Shown here: positions 26,377-35,400 of the stretch, piece after piece
How the letters are laid out: each line of letters opens with the position of its first letter
Position numbering within the stretch: position 1 is the stretch's first letter
Origin: Bacteroidetes bacterium 43-16
GTDB lineage: Bacteria > Bacteroidota > Bacteroidia > Chitinophagales > Chitinophagaceae
Reading direction: 5' to 3'
Length of the DNA stretch: 64,000 nucleotides
NCBI GenBank assembly: GCA_001897525.1
Contig: MKTB01000017.1
Location: 124,001 to 188,000 of the forward strand
Notes under the pieces: generated by a model
Seen by the model: only the letters and a program-made list of their open reading frames with translations
What the model was told of the DNA's origin: nothing
Database searches by the model: none
Translations under genes and position numbers: made by a program

Positions 26377-27648
26377 ATGAAAAGAAGTTGGGGTTTTTTA
26401 GCGACTGTAATTACTATATTGAGCCTCGTAGAATATTACTGCTATGTTGCGTTCCGTTTAAGTATAGCTTCGTTAAGCCAGGCGAATAAAAAGTGGATCA
26501 CTGCAGTCTATATCATCGTTTCTTTAGTAGGTTGGGCCTCCTTGTTCTGGATGAGGTACGTCAGCGCACATACTTTTCCTAAAAATGTAAAAGCGCTTAT
26601 ACTGGCCTCCTTGTTTGGATTTGTTGTGGCTAAATTACTGATCGCCGTATTTATGCTTTTGGGAGATGTATACCGCTTCTTTCAATGGATCGCGAAGAGT
26701 GCCCGTTCTGCCCCGGTGCATCTGCAGGCCGATGGTATGGACCAGGGGACCGCTCATTTGTTGCCCCGGTCTGTTTTTCTCTCCAGGATGGCCTTGCTGG
26801 CAGGCGGGTTGATGTTTGGCGGCTTTGTGTGGGGAACGACTAACCGGTACCGCTATCATTTGAAAAAGATGAAGCTTACCGTGAAAGGCTTGCCGGAAGC
26901 ACTCAAAGGACTTAAACTGGTACAGATTTCCGATATACATTCTGGGAGCTTTGATAATCAAGAAGCAGTGGAAGCCGGGGTAAAAATGATCCTGGCACAA
27001 AAGCCCGACCTGATCGTTTTTACCGGTGATCTTGTGAACGACCGGGCATCAGAATTGAAACCTTACCTGGAAGTATTCAGCCAGCTGAATGCACCGCTGG
27101 GTGTATATTCCACGCTGGGTAACCACGATTATGGAGATTATGTGGAGTGGGAGAGTGCCGCAGCAAAAGCGGATAATTTAAATACCCTGAAGCAATATCA
27201 CCAGGATATGGGCTGGAAACTCCTGATGAATGAACATATCGTACTGAATAAAGACGGTGCAGACTTTGTCTTGCTGGGCGTGGAGAACTGGAGCGCTAAT
27301 TCGAGATTCCCGAGATTGGGAAAACTTTCCGAGGCCTATAAAGGTTTAGAAGGAAAATCCTTGCCCTTGAAGATATTGCTGAGTCATGATCCTTCACATT
27401 GGGATGCCGAAGTGCGCAAAGATTATGGAGATATCGATCTTACCTTAAGCGGACATACCCATGGGATGCAATTTGGTATTGATCTGCCCTGGTTTAAGTG
27501 GAGTCCCGTACAGTATGCTTATCATCAGTGGGCCGGACTTTATACAGAAAATAATCAATCCTTATATGTAAACAGGGGATATGGCTTTTTGGGCTACCAG
27601 GGTCGCCTGGGCATCCTCCCGGAAATTACAGTAATAGAATTCGCTTAA
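26377..27648 (+). CDS. Membrane-anchored metallophosphoesterase
   Basis: A 423-residue protein with about four hydrophobic helices in the first 165 residues, then a calcineurin-like phosphoesterase domain. Metal-ligand motifs appear in order: QISDIHSGSFD (about 184), TGDLVND, LGNHDYGDY, a LLSHDP segment and LSGHTHGMQFG (about 362). The layout is that of YkoQ/YaeI-type enzymes; the substrate (a membrane lipid phosphoester or nucleotide) is not evident. It is the only gene between divergent DUF2911 and the lipoprotein pair. Confidence 0.9.
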   Translation: MKRSWGFLATVITILSLVEYYCYVAFRLSIASLSQANKKWITAVYIIVSLVGWASLFWMRYVSAHTFPKNVKALILASLFGFVVAKLLIAVFMLLGDVYRFFQWIAKSARSAPVHLQADGMDQGTAHLLPRSVFLSRMALLAGGLMFGGFVWGTTNRYRYHLKKMKLTVKGLPEALKGLKLVQISDIHSGSFDNQEAVEAGVKMILAQKPDLIVFTGDLVNDRASELKPYLEVFSQLNAPLGVYSTLGNHDYGDYVEWESAAAKADNLNTLKQYHQDMGWKLLMNEHIVLNKDGADFVLLGVENWSANSRFPRLGKLSEAYKGLEGKSLPLKILLSHDPSHWDAEVRKDYGDIDLTLSGHTHGMQFGIDLPWFKWSPVQYAYHQWAGLYTENNQSLYVNRGYGFLGYQGRLGILPEITVIEFA

Positions 27649-27685
27649 CCGCTTATATTATTTTTTGTTTTTATTGGTTTGGTGT

Positions 27686-27715
27686 TTTGATATCAGCAAA
27701 ATAGTGTTACTTTTG
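27686..27715 (+). promoter_or_regulatory. Promoter of the lipoprotein pair
   Basis: TTTG (27686-27689), 18-nt spacer, TACTTTTG (27708-27715): full match to the -33/-7 pattern. The box ends 9 bases before the ATG at 27725, so the leader would be about five bases. Confidence 0.72.
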
Positions 27716-27724
27716 CCCTGATTT

Positions 27725-28258
27725 ATGAGATGCCTTAGCTTAATTTGTGTCTTTGGCTGCCTTGGACTGGTAGCTTGTAATAATAATTCGAATAAACTGA
27801 ATGGGACATGGAAGCCCGTTTTACCTGCAGAAAAACTGGCTTTGATTGAAAATGCTTTCCAGGAAAACGAAGCGGAAATCCGGGGGATTACAGAAGTAAC
27901 TCCGGGATTAGCCATGCAGTATGATACGGAAAACCTGGATACCTTAAAGACCAGGATGCTGGATGAGCTTAGGCAACAGTATGAGCCTCAGTCTCATAAT
28001 GCTTACAAATTCACAAAAGACGGTTTTTTGATTTTATATAATGAGAAAAACCAGGGAGAAGATACTTTATTCAATTATGAACTGGATGGGAATGAGCTTA
28101 ATTTCAGTCTTATTGACGAAAGTAAGGCCTATACAGAATCCATATTTGAAGAAGGCGGAAGCCTTAATATCTTTAAAGTTAATAAAGACAGCCTGGTATT
28201 GACCATGTCGGCAGGAACCTTTGAAGATACTATTTACATGAGAAAGGAAAACAAATAA
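27725..28258 (+). CDS. Lipoprotein of unknown function (first of a pair)
   Basis: A 177-residue protein with a signal peptide ending in lipobox LVAC, so membrane-anchored in the envelope. The mature part begins with NGTWKPV, as in lipocalin-like beta-barrel domains, and has later strands such as YKFTKDGFLILYNEK and LNIFKVNKDSLVLTM that fit a small beta-barrel. No family recognised. It is followed 24 bases later by a second lipoprotein with the same strand order, so the two look like old tandem duplicates in one operon. Confidence 0.75.
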   Translation: MRCLSLICVFGCLGLVACNNNSNKLNGTWKPVLPAEKLALIENAFQENEAEIRGITEVTPGLAMQYDTENLDTLKTRMLDELRQQYEPQSHNAYKFTKDGFLILYNEKNQGEDTLFNYELDGNELNFSLIDESKAYTESIFEEGGSLNIFKVNKDSLVLTMSAGTFEDTIYMRKENK

Positions 28259-28282
28259 AAAATATAAATTATCATTTTAAAC

Positions 28283-28933
28283 ATGCGCAAAACAATTATA
28301 GTAATAGGTCTTTTAGGCGTCGCGTCACTTACTGCCTGTAAAGGTGGTGGATCTGGCAATATCTCTCAAAAATGGGAAGTCGTATACGACAATTCAGGAA
28401 GAGATTCAGCATTCAATGCACAATTACAGTCTGTAGATACCATGACTGCTTTTCCTCCTGACTTTATCGAGATGAAAGCGGAACTGGCAAAAATGAAGCC
28501 GGATTCTATTGCTACTTTACCGCCGGAAGTGGTAGAGATGCTTAAAATTGAAGATCTGCCTACATTAAAGGCTAAGATCAAAGAGAACCTGATGGATGGT
28601 AAAAAACAACAGGATTCCCTGGAAGCTAAAAGATCTGTGATCTATGATTTCCAAAAGAATGGTGTATTGAAAATGTATGCTTCTGACATGCCTGATCAAA
28701 TGGTAGATACTTCTACTAAATACACTGCAGATATGAAAGCTAAGAAGTTATTCTTATTTGCGAATCAAGCTATCGTGAAAGGTGAAATGGCGAATGATAC
28801 CGTTACTTTTGATATCTTACATATCAGCGGAGATAGCCTGAGCCTGAAAGTTGATCCGAAAAGCAAAGGTGCTGCCGGTCCTAACATCAAACCAATGGCA
28901 TTTAAGTTGTATAAAGAAGAAAAAAAGAAATAA
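28283..28933 (+). CDS. Lipoprotein of unknown function (second of a pair)
   Basis: A 216-residue protein with lipobox LTAC and a Gly-rich linker after the Cys. The order of segments (SQKWEVV start, YDFQKNGVLKMYASD, DILHISGDSLSLKVD, FKLYKEEKKK) parallels the preceding lipoprotein, with an extra charged helical insert (about residues 55-115). I infer paralogy from this shared order, not from a computed alignment. It ends the operon at a strong terminator. Confidence 0.75.
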   Translation: MRKTIIVIGLLGVASLTACKGGGSGNISQKWEVVYDNSGRDSAFNAQLQSVDTMTAFPPDFIEMKAELAKMKPDSIATLPPEVVEMLKIEDLPTLKAKIKENLMDGKKQQDSLEAKRSVIYDFQKNGVLKMYASDMPDQMVDTSTKYTADMKAKKLFLFANQAIVKGEMANDTVTFDILHISGDSLSLKVDPKSKGAAGPNIKPMAFKLYKEEKKK

Positions 28934-28953
28934 GCTATTCGTTTATAATTATT

Positions 28954-28988
28954 AAGAAGAGCCCGGAGATTCCGGGCTCTTCTTGTTT
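28954..28988 (+). terminator. Terminator after the lipoprotein pair
   Basis: Perfect 14-bp arms AAGAAGAGCCCGGA (28954-28967) and TCCGGGCTCTTCTT (28971-28984), then GTTT. Confidence 0.88.
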
Positions 28989-29050
28989 ACGGGGACTCTC
29001 GCGCAGGCTAAGGACAAAAAATATTTCTTAAATCTGAATTTGTTTAAGAC

Positions 29051-29084
29051 TTTGTTTTATTTTCATGCCAATACTTTATATTTG
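29051..29084 (+). promoter_or_regulatory. Promoter of the DUF2723 gene
   Basis: TTTG (29051-29054), 22-nt spacer, TATATTTG (29077-29084), exact box, 23 bases before the ATG at 29108. Confidence 0.7.
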
Positions 29085-29107
29085 CGCACACAACATCAAT
29101 TCAAACC

Positions 29108-32100
29108 ATGAATTTTAGCAGAATTAACAACATTAGCGGCTGGCTTGTATTTGGAATAGCACTTCTGGTGTATTTAATAACAATGGAACCAACCACCAGC
29201 TTCTGGGATTGTGGAGAGTTTATCGCCTGTGCCTATAAATTACAGGTAACGCACGCTCCGGGAGCTCCTTTATTTATGTTGCTGGGCAGGTTATTTGCCA
29301 TTTTTTCGCCTTCACCGCAAAGTGTTGCCATGTATGTAAATGCATTGAGTGCATTTGCGAGTGCATTTACCATTTTATTTTTATTCTGGTCGATTACCCA
29401 TTTTGCTAAAAGATTAGTAAAAACAGAAGACGGTGGTTTCTCTACAGGCAATATGATTGCTGTAATAGGAGCCGGCTTCGTAGGCGCATTAGCCTATACT
29501 TTTTCCGATACATTCTGGTTCTCTGCTGTAGAAGGTGAGGTATATGCAACCTCTTCTTTCTTTACGGCTTTAGTATTCTGGTGTATCCTCAAATGGGAAG
29601 AAGCTGATGATGTGTATGCAGACAGATGGCTGGTCTTAATTGCCTACCTGATCGGTCTGTCTACGGGTGTCCATCTCTTAAGTTTGCTGGCTATCCCTAC
29701 CATTGCATTGATCTATTACTTCAAAAGGTATAAACCTACACTTAAAGGCAGCTTACTGGCTTACTTTTTAGGAGGGGTTGTTTTATTGGTAGTACAATAT
29801 GGCGTGATCCAGTATATTCCTATCCTGGCCTCCAAATTTGAGCTGATGTTCGTGAATAGTATGGGTATGCCCTTACATTCCGGTGCCATCTTCTTCTTAC
29901 TGCTTTTTGGTGCCATTTTAGGTGGTATCATCATCTTTGCTAAGCGTACCAAAAGATATACTTTACATGTAGCGATGCTTTCATTGGTATTTATATCAAT
30001 TGGCTATACTTGTTATATTCCGGTGATCATCCGTGCAAAAGCGGGTGTATCTATTAATATGACCAACCCGGATAACGTTGTTTCCCTGATCCCTTACCTG
30101 CAAAGAACACAATATGGTTCTACACCATTCTTAACCGGGCAGTACTTTACTACAGAAGGAAAAGGTGAATATGGCGATCCGATCTATTTACCGGTGACCA
30201 AAGACGGTAAGACAAGATATGAGGTAGTAGACCAAAATATCAAAATGAGCTATGACGAGAAGCACTTCTTCCCGCGTGTCTGGAGTAATGATGAGAGCAG
30301 AGGTCACGTATCTTACTACAGAAGCCAGTTAGGACTGGCCGAGGGTGAAGAGCCTACCGCATTGGACAATATGAAGTTCTTTATGAGTTACCAGATGAAT
30401 TATATGTTCTGGAGATACTTTATGTGGAACTATGCCGGTCGTCAGAATGACTACCAGGGTTCAGGTGTAGAGCCTCACCAGGGTAACTGGATCACAGGTA
30501 TTAATGCCGTGGATAAAGCGATGGGCAGAGGCGATTTCAATAAATTGCCGGATGCTTATAAAAATAATAAAGCACACAATACGATGTTCATGTTACCGTT
30601 TATTTTAGGTATCCTGGGTATTGTGTTCCAATTTAAGAAAAACAAACTGGACGGTTGGGTCATTTTATCCTTCTGGTTCTTCACCGGTATTGCCGTTCAG
30701 CTTTATATCAATAATACACCTAACCAGCCACGTGAACGTGACTACCAGTATATCGCTACTTATGCGTATGCGATCTGGATCGGTATCGGGGTGTTCTTCC
30801 TCAGAGACCTGTTGATGAAAGCGATCAAGAACCCCGCTGCCTCAGCAGCGATTGCAACAATTGCCTGCCTGCTTGCCGGTCCGGTATTAATCGCTTCTCA
30901 AGAGTGGGATGACCACGACCGTGGCAAGAAAACTCTGGCTATTGACAATGCAAGAAACATGCTGGCTACCTGTGACAGTAATGCTATCCTCATCACCAGC
31001 GGTGACAATGAGACCTATCCGCTCTGGTATATCCAGGAAGTAGAAGGATTCAGAACAGATGTAAGGATCTTTAACTATAACCTGATGGGTACAGACTGGC
31101 AAAACATCCAGATGTTCAACAAAGTAAATGATGCACCACCGATCAGTGTATTATGGAATAAAAACTTTGTGGAAGGTTATGGTAATGCCAACTATTATAA
31201 TATTAATGAAATTCCATCCCTGAAAGATAAAGTCTTTAATGTTAAAGAAGTAATGGACTTTATGATGGATGAGCGCAATGGTGCACCAATGAGAATGGGC
31301 AATAGAGTAGTGCCGTTCATCCCGGTTCGTAATATTTCGATTCCATTGAATAAAGAAGCGATGCTGAAAAATGGCAAGGTTGCGTTGAAGGATTCTACTA
31401 TGCAGATCCCTGATGCCCTCATTGTACAGTTCAAAGATGCTTATGTAGGCAGACCGGATATTTCTATGATGAACATCATTGCCGGTATTGCAAAAGACGG
31501 ATGGAACCGCTCCTTGTATATATGTAATGGTATCCCGGTTTGTGGATTGGAAGGTTACCTGAAGAAAGACGGGTTATTGAATAAACTCGTTCCGGTAGTT
31601 ATGCCTAATCAGACCTTTACAGATATTGATCGTAATATGGAACTCTTTACCAAAGTGTACACTTTAGGAAAAGCCAATACGAACCAGGTATATTATGATG
31701 AGCCTAATAAACGTACTTTCTACGGTTATAGAAATGATGCTGCTGCATTCGCCATTCAATTGCTGAATGTGGGCAGAAGAGAAGATGCCCTGAAGATCCT
31801 GGACCATTCTATGGCACAGATTTCAGAAAGCTCATTCCCTACAGATCTTTCTTACTCTTTTGAAATGACCAATGTACAGATGTTTAATGCTTACCTGGCT
31901 GCCGGAGATGCTAAGAAAGCAGAAGCGATTGGAGACAGATTAGCAAAATTTGCCAAAGACTTCACCAATTACTATGTAGATCTTGGCGATAATGGTCAAA
32001 TGGGCGCATTAGGTACGATTGACAGGAGTATCCGTACACTGAATATGCTGGCCAGTAGCGCTACAGGTAACAAACAACCTGAACTGGCGAAAAAATACAC

Positions 32101-32203
32101 CGATCAACTGATGACGATGTCACAAAGACTGGAGTCCGGCTCACAGATCTTTAAAGATTATATGACGCAGATGATGCGACAAAATCAGGCTGGCGGACAG
32201 TAG
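29108..32203 (+). CDS. DUF2723 (GT117-type) integral membrane protein, possible O-glycosyltransferase
   Basis: A 1031-residue membrane protein. The first ~560 residues hold about a dozen hydrophobic helices; the first loop carries TTSFWDCGEFIACAY (D34, E37) and LQVTHAPGAPLF, the hallmark of DUF2723. This is a GT-C-like family that includes animal TMEM260, a protein O-mannosyltransferase. The C-terminal half is a soluble, probably periplasmic domain ending in TPR-like helices (from about residue 870). By family I infer transfer of sugar from a lipid carrier to exported proteins; the activity is not shown by sequence alone. The next gene encodes a giant Ser/Thr-rich T9SS protein, a plausible substrate. 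Own promoter and terminator. Confidence 0.85.
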   Translation: MNFSRINNISGWLVFGIALLVYLITMEPTTSFWDCGEFIACAYKLQVTHAPGAPLFMLLGRLFAIFSPSPQSVAMYVNALSAFASAFTILFLFWSITHFAKRLVKTEDGGFSTGNMIAVIGAGFVGALAYTFSDTFWFSAVEGEVYATSSFFTALVFWCILKWEEADDVYADRWLVLIAYLIGLSTGVHLLSLLAIPTIALIYYFKRYKPTLKGSLLAYFLGGVVLLVVQYGVIQYIPILASKFELMFVNSMGMPLHSGAIFFLLLFGAILGGIIIFAKRTKRYTLHVAMLSLVFISIGYTCYIPVIIRAKAGVSINMTNPDNVVSLIPYLQRTQYGSTPFLTGQYFTTEGKGEYGDPIYLPVTKDGKTRYEVVDQNIKMSYDEKHFFPRVWSNDESRGHVSYYRSQLGLAEGEEPTALDNMKFFMSYQMNYMFWRYFMWNYAGRQNDYQGSGVEPHQGNWITGINAVDKAMGRGDFNKLPDAYKNNKAHNTMFMLPFILGILGIVFQFKKNKLDGWVILSFWFFTGIAVQLYINNTPNQPRERDYQYIATYAYAIWIGIGVFFLRDLLMKAIKNPAASAAIATIACLLAGPVLIASQEWDDHDRGKKTLAIDNARNMLATCDSNAILITSGDNETYPLWYIQEVEGFRTDVRIFNYNLMGTDWQNIQMFNKVNDAPPISVLWNKNFVEGYGNANYYNINEIPSLKDKVFNVKEVMDFMMDERNGAPMRMGNRVVPFIPVRNISIPLNKEAMLKNGKVALKDSTMQIPDALIVQFKDAYVGRPDISMMNIIAGIAKDGWNRSLYICNGIPVCGLEGYLKKDGLLNKLVPVVMPNQTFTDIDRNMELFTKVYTLGKANTNQVYYDEPNKRTFYGYRNDAAAFAIQLLNVGRREDALKILDHSMAQISESSFPTDLSYSFEMTNVQMFNAYLAAGDAKKAEAIGDRLAKFAKDFTNYYVDLGDNGQMGALGTIDRSIRTLNMLASSATGNKQPELAKKYTDQLMTMSQRLESGSQIFKDYMTQMMRQNQAGGQ

Positions 32204-32220
32204 ATTTTTAATGAATTGTT

Positions 32221-32276
32221 AATAGGGCTAAAATTGTCTTTAAAATAAAGATAATTTTAGCCCTATTTGATTTTTG
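32221..32276 (+). terminator. Terminator after the DUF2723 gene
   Basis: Arms AATAGGGCTAAAATT (32221-32235) and AATTTTAGCCCTATT (32253-32267), with an inner GTCTTT/AAAGAT extension giving about 21 pairs around a five-base loop, then TGATTTTTG. Beyond it, to 32486, I see only AT-rich leader. Confidence 0.88.
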
Positions 32277-32486
32277 TTAAAATTATTTTAATATTTTTGT
32301 ACTCACTATATTTACCTTTTGAATTAAACATATTATCATTCTGTAAACATTGATTACAGAACGTGAAAGTTTAACATGTCTTTGCTAATCTTGCAGCTGA
32401 TAAACAGCCCTGGTTTTTTTATATAACCGGAGGTTGATTACTCATGCTATCCCCAATCTTCTTTGGCATCTATAAGACTAATTTGA

Positions 32487-35400
32487 ATGAAGAAAAATTT
32501 ACTATTGCTGGTGTTCGCTTTTGGCGTTCTTGTGAACAATTTATGGGCGCAAAAGTTAGAACTAAGTACCAAAACAATCAATGCATGTGCACAAACTACG
32601 GTACAGGTATGTGCTACCGGCTATCAGCCGAATGTGATTACGAGTGCGCAGCAGAATGATTTTTTTACGGGCGTAGTGGACCTTGGGTTCAATTTTAACT
32701 ATTTCGGGCAACAATTCAGTTCGATAGTTATTTCACCCAATAACCTCGTAAGTTTTGACCTGGCCTTGGCAGACCTGTATTCCGAGTGGGAATACGGAAG
32801 CGCGTTGAATACCGGGCAATTGAACAAAGCGATATTGTTCCCGTTCCAGGATTTACATATCGGAGGAACGATCCGTTATAAAATGGTGGGTACTGCTCCC
32901 AACAGGAAATTTGTGGTAGAGTTTTGCCAGGTACCTTTCTATTTCTGCTTGTCCAATACCACTACCAACCAATTGATATTACATGAAACCAGTAATATCA
33001 TTGAGATGCATATAACGTCCAAGCCCTATTGTGCGGGCTGGTCGGGAAGTGCTTTTGCATCTGCAGTGCAAGGGATCAAATCCGGGTCCAATGAAGTTTT
33101 CGTAGCCGGCAGAGGACCCAATGCCGGACCCTGGGCAGTAAGTGCTCCGGAAGGTATGAGGTTTACCCCTAATGGCGGCTCTTATACCGTAAACAGTATT
33201 GGCTATGCTCCTGTAAAGCTGATAGAGCCGGGCAATGGCAACTTTCAGTGGTTTGCAGGCAACAGTACCACACCATTTGCCACTTCTGCCTGTGCGAGCA
33301 TCACTACGAACCAGAATACCAACTATTATGTAGTAAAATATAATGGTACTAATGTAGGCTGTAACCCGAACATTACTGAAATCATAGATACCGTTTATGT
33401 AAACCATGATGAAGTAGTAGAAACAACTACGCTCACTTTCTGCAGAGATCAACTTCCTGCACAATGGAGAGGCATAACCATTCCCAGCACGGCCAATACC
33501 ACCAATAATTATGATTCCGTATGGGTCAATGGCACAAATGGAAGTTGCGATACCAACTTTATCCTGAACCTGGTGGTCAATGATTACCAGCAGGCCCAGT
33601 TTACCCCCGTAGGCACCATCTGCGCAGGATCAACATTCAGCTTACCGGCTACTTCTAATAATGGCATCACCGGGACCTGGTCTCCGGCGGTAAATAATAC
33701 ACAAACCACTACTTATACCTTTACACCATCCCAGGGACAGTGCGGATTACCGGTAACAATGACCGTAAATGTACTGCCCAGCGATACACCGGTTTTTGCC
33801 CAGGTCGACTCCATCTGTGCAGGAGCGGCTTTGGCCCCTTTGCCTACGACCTCGCTCAACGGCATCACGGGTACCTGGTCCCCGGCGATTAATAATAATG
33901 CGACCACCACCTATACCTTTACCCCTAATAACACAGGTACCTGTATTATTAGCCCGACAATGACCATCGTTGTAAAACCTGTTGTGATACCTGAATTTGA
34001 CCAGGTGATGCCGGTTTGTGCAGGCGGTGCATTGAACCCTTTGCCCACGACTTCTTTAAATGGCATTACCGGTAGCTGGTCTCCTGCCATAAATAGTAAC
34101 GTGAGCACTACCTATACCTTTACGCCAGATCAAGGCCAGGGTTGTGTCGGTTCAACCACCATGACCATCAATGTTAATGATACGAATACCGTACCATCCT
34201 TCTGGAATCCGGGCGCTTATTGTGAAGGCTACCAGTTCACCTTACCCAATACCTCTCAAAACGGTATACAAGGTACCTGGTCTCCTGCCTACGATTATTA
34301 TAATACCACTACCTATACCTTTACCCCTGGCCCTGGAGAATGCGGACAGTCTTTTTCAATGACGATTGCCATATATCCTTATGTAGTGCCCGACTTTACA
34401 CAAGTACCACCGGTATGTCTTGGAGGAACGATCAATCCATTACCGACGACTTCCAATAATAATATAACGGGATCCTGGTCACCGGCCCTGAACAATACGG
34501 CAACCACTACCTATACTTTTACACCTTCAACTGCTTATTGTGCCAACCCGGTTACCATGACCATTGTGGTGGACAGCGGTACCTTACCCACTTTTGCCAT
34601 CGTAGATTCAGTATGTGAAGGGTCCACAGTAAGCCCTCTGCCAACGACCTCTACAAACGGTATTGCCGGAACCTGGAGTCCTGCATTCAACAGCAGCACA
34701 CCTACCACTTATACCTTTACACCAGCTTCTCAATGTGCGCCTTCGGTAACACATACCCTGGGTATATCAGCAAGAACAGTACCTGTATTTACCCAGATCA
34801 TTCCCCTGTGTCAGGGTGATGCCTTAAACCCTTTCCCTACTACTTCTTTGAACGGAATAAGCGGTACCTGGTCTCCCGCGCCAAACAATATGGCGACCAC
34901 CACGTATACCTTTACACCGGATACCTCATTCTGTGCTACCACAGCTACAATGACCGTAGTGGTCAACAGCAGCGGTACTTTACCGGTCTTTGATTCATTG
35001 CCTAATATGTGTATCGGTACCATAATGACTCCTTTACCGACCACTTCACTCAACGGTATCACCGGAACATGGTCTCCTGCGCTGAACAATACACAGACAA
35101 CGACCTATACCTTTACACCTGCTGCCAATTCTTGCGGGATACCTACAAGCCTTACTATCATCATAGATACCCTGATGATCCCAACCTTTAACCAGGTTGG
35201 CCCCATCTGCCAGGGATCGACGCTGAACCCCTTACCACTGATCTCTAATAACGGGCTTAAAGGTACCTGGTCCCCGGCTTTGAATAATACACAAACCACT
35301 ACTTATACCTTTACTCCTTTATTTGGCCAATGTGCGGTGCCTACAACCATGACCATTGTGGTGGACACAGCGATTGTACCTACATTTGCTGCCGTAGCAG

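Noticed and set aside
32444-32659. 71-codon frame with a GGAGG ahead of its ATG, overlapping the start of the giant gene
   Set aside because: It runs out of frame through the signal-peptide region of a convincing gene, has no family marks, and Shine-Dalgarno sites carry little weight in this lineage.
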